Assembly: GCF_009856825.1 (NCBI RefSeq)
Contig: NZ_WVTD01000011.1
Coordinates: 95,646-159,645 of the forward strand
Direction of reading: 5' to 3'
DNA length: 64,000 bases
DNA from: Novosphingobium silvae
GTDB taxonomy: Bacteria > Pseudomonadota > Alphaproteobacteria > Sphingomonadales > Sphingomonadaceae
Shown piece after piece: positions 26,420 to 37,020 of this stretch. Each line of letters opens with the position of its first letter. Within the stretch, counting starts at the first letter, position 1. The position numbers and the translations under genes are program-made. Under the pieces are notes generated by a model. The model ran no database searches and was not told where the DNA came from. It worked only from the letters and a program-made list of their open reading frames with translations.

Positions 26420-28084
26420 ATGTTGAGCCGGCTCTCCATTCGCAACATTGTCCTGATCGAGGCTCTCGATCTGGATTTCGCACGCGGTCTCGGTGTCCTC
26501 ACGGGCGAGACGGGCGCGGGCAAGTCGATCCTGCTGGATGCGCTGGGCCTGGTGCTTGGCAATCGCGCGGACAGCGGCCTTGTGCGCGCCGGGGAAGCGC
26601 GGGCAGGGGTCACCGCCAGCTTCGACTTCGCCGCTCTGCCGGCGCAGGTTCTCTCGGTGATCGAGGACGCCGGGATCGAGCTTGAACCGGGCGAGCCGCT
26701 GATCCTGAAGCGCCAGCTTCGGGCGGACGGCGGCTCGAAGGCGTTCCTCAACGACCAGCCCGTGGGCGTCGCGCTCCTGCGCGAAATCGCGCCTGCGCTC
26801 GTCGAGATCCATGGCCAGCACGACGATCGCGGGCTTGTCAACGCGCGTGGCCACCGCGCCCTGCTGGACCGCTTCGCGGGCGGCGAGGTGGCGGGCGTGG
26901 AGGCTGCCTGGCGGGACTGGCGCACCGCGCGCGACGCGCTGGACGCCGCGCGCGAGCAGGTGGCACGCGCGGCCGAGGATCAGGAACTGATCGAGGCGCA
27001 CTTGTCCGAACTGACGCTGCTGGCGCCTCAGACGGGGGAGGAAGACGAACTCGCCTCCGCCCGTGCCGACATGCAGAAGGGTGAAAAGCTGGCGGACGAC
27101 CTGTCGGCGCTGCAGCACTTGTGGACTGGCTCCGATTCGGCGCTGGCTTCGCTGCGCGCCGCCTCGCGCCGGCTCGACCGGATCGCGGGGGAGCACGAAC
27201 TGCTCGCCGAAGCCCTGGCCGCGCTGGACCGCGCCGTCATCGAGGCAAGCGAGGCGGAAGACGCGCTCGACCGGGCGGCACAGGCCCTGGCGTTCGATCC
27301 GGCGGAGCTCGACCGCATAGAGACGCGCCTGTTCGACTTGCGGGCTGCCGCTCGCAAGCAGTCGTGCCAGGTCGACGATCTCCCCGCCAAAATGGCAGAG
27401 ATGCGGGCCGCGCTCGATGCGATCGAGGGCGGGTCGGGGCACATCGCGGTGCTTGAGCAGACGGCGCAGAAAGCCGCGCTTCTCTACCGCGAAAAGGCCG
27501 AGGCGCTGCATGACCTGCGGCGCGCTGCCGCCAGGCGGCTCGACGCCGCGGTCGCGGCCGAACTCGCGCCGCTCAAGCTCGACGCCGCCCGCTTCCAGAC
27601 CTCGGTCATGCGCCTGCCGGAAGAGCGCTGGGGGGCGCAGGGCATGGACGCTGTGGAATTTCTCATCAGCACCAATCCGGGCGCGGATTTCGCCCCGCTC
27701 GCCAAGATCGCCAGCGGCGGCGAACTGTCGCGCTTCATCCTCGCGCTGAAAGTCGCGCTCGCGGAAGAAGGCGGAGCGGCGACGGTGATCTTCGACGAGA
27801 TCGACCGGGGCGTGGGCGGCGCGGTGGCGGACGCCATCGGCGAACGTCTCGCCCGGCTCGCCTCGAACGGGCAGCTGCTGGCCGTCACGCACTCGCCCCA
27901 GGTCGCGGCGCGCGGGGACCGGCACTACATGATCGCCAAGTCCAGCGAAGGCACGGTGACCCGCACTTCGGTGACGCCGCTGAGCGACGCCGAGCGCAAG
28001 GAGGAGATCGCCCGCATGCTCTCCGGCGCCGAAGTCACCGACGAGGCGAGGGCGCAGGCGGACAGGCTTTTGGTGCGCGCCTGA
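26420..28084 (+). CDS. recN: DNA repair protein RecN
   Basis: This 554-residue SMC-like ATPase acts early in double-strand break repair. Walker A is GETGAGKS (residues 29-36), RQLRADGGSKAFLND and EIHGQHDDRGLV follow, then a long coiled coil (about 150-360). The signature IASGGELSRFILALK, Walker B TVIFDEIDRGVGGAVADAIG and the H-loop LAVTHSPQVAARGD complete the head. ATG 26420 was chosen because homology begins at MLSRLSIRNIVLIE and an SOS box abuts it; a TTG lies nine bases earlier inside the box. ligA follows 73 bases downstream. Confidence 0.96.
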   Translation: MLSRLSIRNIVLIEALDLDFARGLGVLTGETGAGKSILLDALGLVLGNRADSGLVRAGEARAGVTASFDFAALPAQVLSVIEDAGIELEPGEPLILKRQLRADGGSKAFLNDQPVGVALLREIAPALVEIHGQHDDRGLVNARGHRALLDRFAGGEVAGVEAAWRDWRTARDALDAAREQVARAAEDQELIEAHLSELTLLAPQTGEEDELASARADMQKGEKLADDLSALQHLWTGSDSALASLRAASRRLDRIAGEHELLAEALAALDRAVIEASEAEDALDRAAQALAFDPAELDRIETRLFDLRAAARKQSCQVDDLPAKMAEMRAALDAIEGGSGHIAVLEQTAQKAALLYREKAEALHDLRRAAARRLDAAVAAELAPLKLDAARFQTSVMRLPEERWGAQGMDAVEFLISTNPGADFAPLAKIASGGELSRFILALKVALAEEGGAATVIFDEIDRGVGGAVADAIGERLARLASNGQLLAVTHSPQVAARGDRHYMIAKSSEGTVTRTSVTPLSDAERKEEIARMLSGAEVTDEARAQADRLLVRA

Positions 28085-28127
28085 GGTGACGCCTTCCCGG
28101 CGTTGAAGAGGGCCTTTGGGGTGGTGA

Positions 28128-30308
<2,181 letters not shown>

Positions 30309-30352
30309 GTCTCCGCGCCGTCCCGGAAACGATCCGGGACGGCCGCGTCGTT

Positions 30353-30655
30353 TCAGGCCAGGCGGCCCTTGCGCTCGTGCACCTGCCGATAGTGCTGGAC
30401 CCGCGTCGCGCGCAGCCCTGCCATCCCCTCGCGCTCAATCGAGCGCTGCCACGAGGCCAGTTCCTCGAGCGTCAGGTCGTAGCGTTCGCACGCTTCCGTG
30501 ATCGTCAGCAGTCCGCCGTTGACTGCCGCCACCACTTCGGCCTTGCGCCGCACCACCCAACGAGAAGTGTTGGCCGGCGGAAGCGTGTCCCTGCTCAGCG
30601 GTTCGCCAAGCGGACCGGTCACCACCTTTGGACGTGTGGTTTCTGTTTCAATCAT
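30353..30655 (-). CDS. sciP: SciP, CtrA inhibitor protein (DUF1153)
   Basis: This 100-residue DNA-binding protein is a clear SciP/DUF1153 homologue: RPKVVTGPLGEPLSRDTLPPANTSRWVVRRKAEVVAAVNGGLLTITEACERYDLTLEELASWQ…GLRATRVQHYRQ. It has a helix-turn-helix around TITEACERYDLTLEELASWQ. In Caulobacter SciP represses CtrA-activated promoters after division, and sciP is itself CtrA-activated. ATG 30655. A TTAA-N7-TTAC site lies 85 bases upstream in the shared divergent region. The window also has cckA, the kinase heading the same pathway. Confidence 0.92.
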   Translation of the reverse strand: MIETETTRPKVVTGPLGEPLSRDTLPPANTSRWVVRRKAEVVAAVNGGLLTITEACERYDLTLEELASWQRSIEREGMAGLRATRVQHYRQVHERKGRLA

Positions 30656-30739
30656 CGGTTGGGCCCTCCATCGATGGTGCCAACCCCCTGTGCTAGGGAT
30701 GATCCCGTAGAAACCTTAATGACAGGCAACCGGCAATGG

Positions 30740-30754
30740 TTAAGGAAAGTTTAC
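30740..30754. promoter_or_regulatory. CtrA-type binding site between sciP and the PilZ gene
   Basis: TTAA-GGAAAGT-TTAC matches the CtrA consensus TTAA-N7-TTAA at seven of eight positions. It lies 85 bases upstream of sciP and 111 upstream of the PilZ gene. Two more TTAA quartets flank it in this unusually AT-rich stretch (30710-30790). CtrA control of sciP is known in Caulobacter; the site here is a sequence inference. Confidence 0.6.
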
Positions 30755-30864
30755 GCAACTTTACTTAAAGTCTTGTGCTCCATGTGCAAAAACGGACAAT
30801 AAAGTTTATTGCCGCTTTCATGGGTATTATTTCCTAGTCAAATACCGTAAGCGCCAATTGCGCA

Positions 30865-31161
30865 ATGCAGAGAGAAGGAATGGAAGTGGTTACCCGGCAT
30901 CAGCATTCCGCCTATGCTTCGGCTGTTGCACGGCACATCTCGGCGGAAGGCTGCCAGTTCGTCGTGGAGCAGGTGGGCGTGGTGCAGGGGCAACGGTTCA
31001 GCTTCGCACTCGATGGCCACCCGGCCGTGCGCGGCACCGTGCGCTGGGTGGTCAAGGACCGCGTAGGCTTCGCGTTCGACCAGCCGATCTCACGCGATGC
31101 GCAGGCCGCCATGCGCGAGCGCTGCCACGTGGTGCAGGGCGTGGAGCTATACCTGTCCTGA
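30865..31161 (+). CDS. Single-domain PilZ protein (putative c-di-GMP receptor)
   Basis: This 98-residue protein consists of one PilZ-like beta-barrel: RHQHSAYASAVARHISAEGCQFVVEQVGVVQGQRFSFAL, then VRGTVRWVVKDRVGFAFDQPIS. The SAEG stretch fits the position of [D/N]xSxxG, but the first Asp/Asn and a clean RxxxR are not obvious, so c-di-GMP binding may be weak or lost. Start may be ATG 30865, ATG 30880 (directly after AGAGAAGGA) or GTG 30886, which has the best ribosome-binding-site spacing. It diverges from sciP across a CtrA-type site, which hints at cell-cycle-timed expression. Confidence 0.7.
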   Translation: MQREGMEVVTRHQHSAYASAVARHISAEGCQFVVEQVGVVQGQRFSFALDGHPAVRGTVRWVVKDRVGFAFDQPISRDAQAAMRERCHVVQGVELYLS

Positions 31162-31181
31162 GGAACCCAACGCGGCGCCCG

Positions 31182-32084
31182 TCAGCCGCGACGCTTGCGC
31201 AGCCAGAGGATCGACCAGTCCCCGTTGACCAGCCGAGCGGCTAGGCGCAGCCCCGCACGGCGGCAGGCGGCGCGCACCGCTGCCTCCTGCGTCTCCAGCA
31301 GGCCCGCAAGCAGCAGGTGCCCGCCCGGCACCAGCGACTTGCCGAAATCCGGAGCGAGCGAGACCAGCGGCCCTGCCAGGATATTGGCGAGGATCAGGTC
31401 GTAAGGGCCGCGCGCTTCGAGCACCGGGTGCGCCATCCCGTCTGCGACGGTCATCACCAGCTGCCCGCGGCCGGCGCCCATCGTCACGCCATTGGCTGCC
31501 GCATTGTCCTCCACCACCCCCACGCACACCGCGTCGATGTCGCTGGCCGTGGCAAGGGTGCGAGGCCACAACGAGAGTGCGGCGAAGGCGAGAAGGCCGG
31601 TACCGGTGCCGATATCGGCGCAGTTGCGGATGACGAGGCCCTGCGCTTTCATGTGCGTGAGCATGGCGAGGCACCCGGCGGTCGTTGCGTGCTGACCGGT
31701 CCCGAAAGCCTGGCTGGCAGGAATGGCGAAGTCGAACACGCCCGCTTCCTGCGCAGCCGGATGATCCGGTGTATGGACGTGGAACCTACCGGCGCGGATC
31801 GGCTCGAGGCCTTCCTGGCTGGCCACCAGCCAGTCCGTCTCGGGCAGTTCCTCGACGCTGAGTTTTGGGGCGTCGCTTTCGAACAGCGCGGCGATCGCGG
31901 CCTTGTCCGCGCGGGTGGGCTTGTGGTCGAGCCATGCCTCGAGTTGCCAATCCTCCGGCTTGTCCTCCGCGATCTCGCGTCCGGAGAGGACGATGCCGGG
32001 ATCCCAGTCCCACGCATCCTCGTGCGCGACAAGGGCGCCCTCGATGACAGGGCGCGGGGCGAAGGCCGTGACTTTCCAGCTCAC
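31182..32084 (-). CDS. prmA: Ribosomal protein L11 methyltransferase (PrmA family)
   Basis: This 300-residue SAM-dependent methyltransferase shows FDFAIPASQAFGTGQHATTAGCLAML, motif I ADIGTGTGLLAFAAL, ATASDIDAVCVGVVEDNAAANGV, and NILAGPLVSLAPDFGKSLVPGGHLLLAGLLETQ, the set that defines PrmA. It trimethylates L11. The start is GTG 32084 (VSWKVTAF), whose GTGA overlaps the stop of the beta-lactamase gene, so translation is coupled. An open frame continues 78 bases upstream but encodes the overlapping gene's other frame. Confidence 0.9.
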   Translation of the reverse strand: MSWKVTAFAPRPVIEGALVAHEDAWDWDPGIVLSGREIAEDKPEDWQLEAWLDHKPTRADKAAIAALFESDAPKLSVEELPETDWLVASQEGLEPIRAGRFHVHTPDHPAAQEAGVFDFAIPASQAFGTGQHATTAGCLAMLTHMKAQGLVIRNCADIGTGTGLLAFAALSLWPRTLATASDIDAVCVGVVEDNAAANGVTMGAGRGQLVMTVADGMAHPVLEARGPYDLILANILAGPLVSLAPDFGKSLVPGGHLLLAGLLETQEAAVRAACRRAGLRLAARLVNGDWSILWLRKRRG

Positions 32085-33016
32085 CGCGATGTCTCCCGTA
32101 CCTGCTCGTCGGCAAGGCGGGCGGCGAACCTGCCTTTCGCGCCCGCTGCATAAGCACGACAAGCCTGCGCATCAGCGAGCGGCCTGGTGCCTTCGAAACG
32201 CTCCATCATCGCGCTGGCGGCGGGGTGAGGCGTCAGGAGGATCTCGCAGGGCAGGGCGCTCATCGCGGCGATGCCCTGGCGCACACCGGCGATCCGCTCG
32301 GGATGGTCGCTGAAGCGGTAGGAGCCCGTGGAGATCGTCGAGGAACTGTCGGCGTAGGCGACGGCGAGGCATGCGCCCTTGTCCGTGCACGATCGCCAGG
32401 TCCAGCTCGTCGAACCCGGGGCATGAACCGGGGTGACGTGGGCGGTGAGGACGAGGCTGCCCACCTTTACGGTATCCCCGTCGGCCAACACGCGCTCCAC
32501 TCGTACGGGCGCGATCGGATCGAGGCCGCTCGACTGAGGGTCCCCGGCCGAAGGCTTGCCGCTTTCCAGCGCGACTTTCTGCGAGGCGACCGCGGCGACT
32601 TTCGCGCCTGTCGCGCGCTGCAATGCGGCAAGCGCGCCGACATGGTCGTGATGCTCGTGGCTGGCGACGATCCAGCGGATGTCCCTCGGCTCGAACCCGG
32701 CGCGGCGAATGTTCGCCAGCACTGCTGGCGCCGCGCCCGTCATACCGGCATCGACGAGGACATGGCCTTCCTTGCCGGTCACCAGAATGGCCGAGATCCC
32801 GCACGTCCCCACGTACCAGGTGTTGGCGAAGATGCGCGCGGACGGCGCGGCATCGAGCCAACCGTCGCGCCCTGCACAGGCCTTGGCGAGCCGGGCAGGG
32901 GTGTGTGCCGCGGCGCTTTCTCCGCCTGGGCCGGACGCATCGGCAGATGCGGGGGCGAGAACCGGAGCGGCGGCCAGGGCGGCAGCCATCGTGACGATGT
33001 TCCAGGTGCGAGTCAT
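32081..33016 (-). CDS. Subclass B3 metallo-beta-lactamase-like hydrolase, exported
   Basis: This 311-residue protein has a signal peptide (MAAALAAAPVLAPASADA). The B3 zinc ligands are complete: SHEHHDHVG gives His120, His122, Asp124 and His125; HAPGSTSWTW gives the third-site His; ILLTPHP gives the last His. DNTWYVGTCGISAILVTG-like and HVLVDAGM blocks match B3 enzymes. B3 enzymes hydrolyse penicillins and carbapenems; activity here is predicted from residues, not known. The usual start MTRTWNIV at ATG 33016 is preferred to a longer frame. It is translationally coupled to prmA and has no adjacent regulator. Confidence 0.85.
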   Translation of the reverse strand: MTRTWNIVTMAAALAAAPVLAPASADASGPGGESAAAHTPARLAKACAGRDGWLDAAPSARIFANTWYVGTCGISAILVTGKEGHVLVDAGMTGAAPAVLANIRRAGFEPRDIRWIVASHEHHDHVGALAALQRATGAKVAAVASQKVALESGKPSAGDPQSSGLDPIAPVRVERVLADGDTVKVGSLVLTAHVTPVHAPGSTSWTWRSCTDKGACLAVAYADSSSTISTGSYRFSDHPERIAGVRQGIAAMSALPCEILLTPHPAASAMMERFEGTRPLADAQACRAYAAGAKGRFAARLADEQVRETSR

Positions 33017-33164
33017 GGCCGCCGCTTTAGACTCCACCTGTGCGATAGGCCAGCTTGGGGAGCAAACATCGGTCCACGGACCTTGCACCGCCCCGCATTT
33101 TGTCTAAGGGGCATGGTCGAGGGCAGCTTGTTGCGCTGCCGCAGGCAAGGGATTCGTGAGAGCC

Positions 33165-33560
33165 ATGGCAAACGCCGGGACCAAAAACCGTCCGCTTTCG
33201 CCGCACCTCCAGATCTGGAAGTGGGGCCCGCACATGTTCGTGTCGATCCTGCATCGCGTCACCGGCGACGGCATGGCCTTCGCAGGTCTGGGCGTGCTGC
33301 TGTGGTGGCTGGGTGCTCTCGCCGGAGGGCCCGCGTCGTACGCGACCTTTCAGTGGGCGATGACCACGCCGATCGGCTACCTGGTGCTGGTGGGCATTTC
33401 TTGGGCGTTCTTCAGCCACATGTGCAGCGGGCTGCGTCACCTCGTGCTCGACACCGGTGCAGGCTACGAACTCAACACCAACAAGTCGTGGGCGCTGGTC
33501 TGCCCGATCGCGGGCGTCCTGCTCACCATCGCCTTCTGGGCGATCCTGCTGCTTCGCTGA
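33165..33560 (+). CDS. sdhC: Succinate dehydrogenase cytochrome b556 subunit
   Basis: This 131-residue protein has three membrane helices. It begins with the SdhC opening RPLSPHLQIWKWGPHMFVSILHRVTG, in which SxxHR gives the quinone-site Ser and Arg, and SGLRHLVLD carries the haem-ligand His. It anchors the dehydrogenase and carries quinone and haem b. ATG 33165 is preferred; a GTG at 33156 has a better-spaced CAAGGG. It leads the sdhCDA operon and diverges from the beta-lactamase gene. Confidence 0.95.
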   Translation: MANAGTKNRPLSPHLQIWKWGPHMFVSILHRVTGDGMAFAGLGVLLWWLGALAGGPASYATFQWAMTTPIGYLVLVGISWAFFSHMCSGLRHLVLDTGAGYELNTNKSWALVCPIAGVLLTIAFWAILLLR

Positions 33561-33571
33561 GGTAAGGGAAC

Positions 33572-33958
33572 ATGGGTAACGGAACCTCCATCGGCCGCGT
33601 GCGCGGCCTCGGCTCGGCAAAGGGCGGCGTGCACCACTGGCTGCTGCAGCGCTTCACCGCGATCGGCAACTTGCTGACGGTGCTTTTCCTGGTCGTCTCG
33701 ATCCTGCTGCTGCCTGACCTTTCCTACGGCACCGTGTCCGAATGGATCGCGCGGCCGGTGCCGGCCGTCGCCATCATCCTGCTGGTCCTCTCGACCTTCT
33801 GGCATGCGCGGCTGGGTCTGCAGGTCCTCGTGGAGGACTACGTCCACGAGCACGCCAACAAGTTCGCGGCGGTCGCCGCGCTGAACCTCGTCGCTTTCGC
33901 AGGACCGGCCTTCGCCGTGTTCTGCATCGTCCGCATCGCGCTGGGAGCTCACGCATAA
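33572..33958 (+). CDS. sdhD: Succinate dehydrogenase hydrophobic membrane anchor subunit
   Basis: This 128-residue protein has three helices. [26 protein letters not shown] is the SdhD start, and [20 protein letters not shown] holds the haem-ligand His and the quinone-site Asp/Tyr region. It lies 11 bases after sdhC, and its TAA shares one base with the sdhA ATG, so the operon is tightly coupled. Confidence 0.95.
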   Translation: MGNGTSIGRVRGLGSAKGGVHHWLLQRFTAIGNLLTVLFLVVSILLLPDLSYGTVSEWIARPVPAVAIILLVLSTFWHARLGLQVLVEDYVHEHANKFAAVAALNLVAFAGPAFAVFCIVRIALGAHA

Positions 33959-35766
33959 TGTCCGCGCCTGCCTACAAGATCATCGACCACGTCTACGACA
34001 CCGTCGTCGTGGGGGCCGGGGGCTCGGGCCTTCGCGCCACCATGGGTGCGGCGGAAGCCGGCCTGAAAACCGCGTGCATCACCAAGGTCTTCCCCACCCG
34101 GTCGCACACCGTCGCGGCGCAGGGCGGCATCGCCGCCTCGCTGCAGAACAACTCGCCGGACCACTGGACCTGGCACATGTTCGACACCGTCAAGGGTTCG
34201 GACTGGCTGGGCGACCAGGACGCGATCGAGTACATGGTGCGCGAAGCGCCGCAGGCCGTTTACGAGCTGGAGCACGCGGGCGTTCCCTTCAGCCGCAACG
34301 CGGACGGCACGATCTACCAGCGTCCTTTCGGCGGCCACATGCAGAACATGGGCGAAGGCCCGCCGGTGCAGCGCACCTGCGCCGCTGCCGACCGTACCGG
34401 CCACGCCATGCTGCATGCGCTGTACCAGCAGTCGCTGAAGTACGCGGCGGACTTCTTCATCGAATACTTCGCGATCGACCTGATCATGGAGAACGGCCAG
34501 TGCCGCGGCGTGATCGCGCTGTGCATGGATGACGGCACGATCCACCGCTTCCGCTCGCAGGCCGTGGTGCTCGCAACCGGCGGCTACGGGCGCAGCTACT
34601 TCACTGCCACATCGGCCCACACCTGCACCGGCGATGGCGGCGGCATGGTGCTGCGCGCGGGCCTGCCGCTGCAGGACATGGAGTTCGTGCAGTTCCACCC
34701 GACCGGCATCTACGGCGCGGGCGTGCTCATCACCGAAGGTGCGCGCGGTGAAGGCGGCTACCTCACCAATTCCGAGGGCGAGCGCTTCATGGAACGCTAC
34801 GCGCCTTCCGCGAAGGACCTTGCCAGCCGCGACGTCGTGTCGCGCTCGATGGCGATGGAAATCCGCGAAGGCCGCGGCGTCGGTCCGCACAAGGACCATA
34901 TCTACCTGCACCTCGACCACATCGATCCCAAGGTGCTGGCAGAGCGTCTGCCGGGCATCACCGAAAGCGGCAAGATCTTCGCGGGCGTAGACCTGACCCG
35001 CCAGCCGCTGCCCGTGGTGCCGACCGTCCACTACAACATGGGCGGCATCCCGACGAACTACCACGGCGAAGTCATGACCATCGGTGCCGACGGCAATCCC
35101 GAGACTGTCGTCCCGGGCCTGTTCGCGGTCGGCGAGGCGGCGTGCGTCTCGGTGCACGGCGCGAACCGCCTGGGATCGAACTCGCTGATCGACCTCGTGG
35201 TGTTCGGCCGTGCAACCGGCCATCGCCTCAAGGAACTGCTGGTGCCGCAAGGCAAGCAGCCCGAACTGCCCAAGGACTCGGCGGATCTCGCGCTCACCCG
35301 GCTCGACCACTTCCGCAATGCCAAGGGCGGCTCGCCCACGGCGGAAGTGCGTACCGAGATGCAGCGCACGATGTCGCTCCACGCGGCGGTGTTCCGCACC
35401 GACGAGCTCATGGTCGAGGGCAAGGAAAAGCTCGCCCGTACCTACGAGCGCATGCAGGACATCCACGTCTCCGATCGCGGCCTGATCTGGAATTCCGACC
35501 TTGTCGAGACGATGGAGCTGGACAACCTGATCTCGCAGGCGACCGTCACGCTGCACGGCGCGCAGAACCGCAAGGAAAGCCGCGGCGCCCACGCGCACGA
35601 GGATTTCCCCAAGCGCGACGACGAGAACTGGATGAAGCACACGGCGGCGTGGTTCAACGGCTGGGGCGGCAAGGGCGGCGAAGTCCGTCTCGATTACCGG
35701 CCCGTCCACGAGTACACGCTCACCGACGATGTCGAATACATCAAGCCCAAGGCCCGCGTCTACTGA
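33958..35766 (+). CDS. sdhA: Succinate dehydrogenase flavoprotein subunit
   Basis: This 602-residue subunit oxidises succinate to fumarate in the TCA cycle. The Rossmann FAD motif is [20 protein letters not shown]; covalent FAD attaches at His50 in [14 protein letters not shown]. Substrate and catalytic segments are [36 protein letters not shown] and [16 protein letters not shown], with [19 protein letters not shown]; the C-terminus ends [11 protein letters not shown]. The ATG overlaps the sdhD stop. sdhB does not follow: a terminator and an unrelated gene come next, so the iron–sulfur subunit must be encoded elsewhere. Confidence 0.97.
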   Translation: MSAPAYKIIDHVYDTVVVGAGGSGLRATMGAAEAGLKTACITKVFPTRSHTVAAQGGIAASLQNNSPDHWTWHMFDTVKGSDWLGDQDAIEYMVREAPQAVYELEHAGVPFSRNADGTIYQRPFGGHMQNMGEGPPVQRTCAAADRTGHAMLHALYQQSLKYAADFFIEYFAIDLIMENGQCRGVIALCMDDGTIHRFRSQAVVLATGGYGRSYFTATSAHTCTGDGGGMVLRAGLPLQDMEFVQFHPTGIYGAGVLITEGARGEGGYLTNSEGERFMERYAPSAKDLASRDVVSRSMAMEIREGRGVGPHKDHIYLHLDHIDPKVLAERLPGITESGKIFAGVDLTRQPLPVVPTVHYNMGGIPTNYHGEVMTIGADGNPETVVPGLFAVGEAACVSVHGANRLGSNSLIDLVVFGRATGHRLKELLVPQGKQPELPKDSADLALTRLDHFRNAKGGSPTAEVRTEMQRTMSLHAAVFRTDELMVEGKEKLARTYERMQDIHVSDRGLIWNSDLVETMELDNLISQATVTLHGAQNRKESRGAHAHEDFPKRDDENWMKHTAAWFNGWGGKGGEVRLDYRPVHEYTLTDDVEYIKPKARVY

Positions 35767-35798
35767 GACGCAGCGCTTCGGCATCGTGAGACAGAGGA

Positions 35799-35834
35799 GG
35801 GCGGCACCCGCAAGGGAGCCGCCCTTTCGTTTTG
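35799..35834 (+). terminator. Intrinsic terminator after sdhA
   Basis: GGGCGGC (35799-35805) pairs with GCCGCCC (35818-35824), followed by TTTCGTTTT. It lies 33 bases after the sdhA stop and closes the sdhCDA unit. Confidence 0.8.
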
Positions 35835-35940
35835 GCGAAGTTTTTTTTGTCGGACCTTTCGTTTGGCGCTCGCCGCAACCCGTCGCCATCCGGTGCATTC
35901 CTGTCGGCAGGACGCTCCCAGCCGAAAAGGACAGCTTGCG

Positions 35941-36531
35941 ATGGAACGCACCGAACTCGATCCACTGCTCGAGCCGCACGTCGAGCACGATCCGCTCGTA
36001 CGCTCGATGAGGAAGGCCCCCGGCAATCCGTGGGGCTGGGTGCTTGCTTACGGCATCCTGCTTCTGATCGTAGCGCTTGTGGTGCTGGTGAATCCGTTGG
36101 TAGCCGGTGTCGCCACGGGCCTGCTGCTCGGCGTCGTTCTGGTCGTCTACGGGGTGGCCGCCATTGCGAGCGGCTGGACCGCGCTGTCGAGCCGGGCACG
36201 CTGGACCGAGGTGTTGCTGGGGGTGCTTGCGCTGATCGCGGGCATTTTCGCGATCGTCAATCCGGTGGCAGGCGCACTCTCGCTGGTCTGGGCGATCGGG
36301 GTCTGGCTCGTCGTCTCTGGCATTCTCCAGATATCCTTCGCGCTCAAGGGGCGCCATGATCGCGGCTGGCGCCTGTTCCTGGGCGCGCTCGACGTAATCC
36401 TGGGCCTCATCCTGGTCTTTGCCGGCCCTGCACCGAGCCTTGCGTTTCTGGCCGTCATCGTTGCGGTAAGCCTAACGGTGCGCGGCGTGTTCCTCATCAT
36501 GCTGGCGATGAGCCTGAAGAAGCTCGCCTGA
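35941..36531 (+). CDS. HdeD family (DUF308) membrane protein
   Basis: This 196-residue protein has about six membrane helices in three internal repeats. The recurring pattern is LAxGxxxLxxGxxxLxNPxxxA (VLAYGILLLIVALVVLVNPLVAG; LLGVLALIAGIFAIVNPVAGALSLVWAIGVWLVVSGI), which defines HdeD/DUF308. In E. coli HdeD is linked to acid resistance at high cell density; the biochemical role is unknown. ATG 35941 follows AAAGGA. It lies between the sdh terminator and the BlaI operator region. Confidence 0.85.
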   Translation: MERTELDPLLEPHVEHDPLVRSMRKAPGNPWGWVLAYGILLLIVALVVLVNPLVAGVATGLLLGVVLVVYGVAAIASGWTALSSRARWTEVLLGVLALIAGIFAIVNPVAGALSLVWAIGVWLVVSGILQISFALKGRHDRGWRLFLGALDVILGLILVFAGPAPSLAFLAVIVAVSLTVRGVFLIMLAMSLKKLA

Positions 36532-36563
36532 CGCTTCCGCCGCCATTCACTCGCCGTTCATGT

Positions 36564-36591
36564 TTACAGACGTAGTCGATTACGCATGTAA
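36564..36591. promoter_or_regulatory. Two BlaI-type operator dyads
   Basis: TTAC-AGAC-GTAG (36564-36575) and TTAC-GCAT-GTAA (36580-36591) are spaced 16 bases apart and match the TTAC-N4-GTAA form of BlaI/MecI operators (core TACA-n-TGTA). They lie 16 bases before the blaI-like ATG, fitting autorepression by two BlaI dimers. Confidence 0.7.
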
Positions 36592-36606
36592 ACGGTTGAG
36601 GGTGAC

Positions 36607-37020
36607 ATGGCGGGCGACTCCGGAAATGACGAGGCGGCACAGCCCGGGCGCGGCGCGCCGGAGATCTCGGGCGCCGAACATGCGGTGATGGAGGCGCTGT
36701 GGCAACGCAGCCCGCTTACCGCGCAGGAGGTGTGCGAGGAAGTCTGCGGGCCACGCGGATGGAGCCTCGCCACTGTCAAGACCCTGCTTTCGCGGCTGGT
36801 CGCCAAGCAGGCGGTCGAAACCGAACCCGACGGCAAGCGCTTCCTCTATTCTCCCCGCATGGATCGTTCCGACTATGTCGGCACCGAAAGCCGCCGCCTG
36901 ATGGACCGCCTGTTCGGCGGCCGGGCGGCGCCGCTCTTCGCGCATCTGGCGCAGAGCGAAGCCCTCACCGAAGATGACATCGTCGAGATCGAAGCCCTTC
37001 TGAAGGAGCTCAAGTCATGA
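36607..37020 (+). CDS. BlaI/MecI/CopY family transcriptional repressor
   Basis: This 137-residue winged-helix repressor shows ISGAEHAVMEALWQRSPLTAQEVCEEV…WSLATVKTLLSRLVAKQAVETEPDGKRFLYSP, the BlaI DNA-binding domain. A dimerisation helix follows (SRRLMDRLFGGRAAPLFAHLAQSEALTEDDIVEIEALLKEL). BlaI repressors are released when the partner BlaR1 protease senses a beta-lactam or wall damage. Two operator dyads precede it, and its TGA overlaps the blaR1-like ATG. Confidence 0.9.
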   Translation: MAGDSGNDEAAQPGRGAPEISGAEHAVMEALWQRSPLTAQEVCEEVCGPRGWSLATVKTLLSRLVAKQAVETEPDGKRFLYSPRMDRSDYVGTESRRLMDRLFGGRAAPLFAHLAQSEALTEDDIVEIEALLKELKS

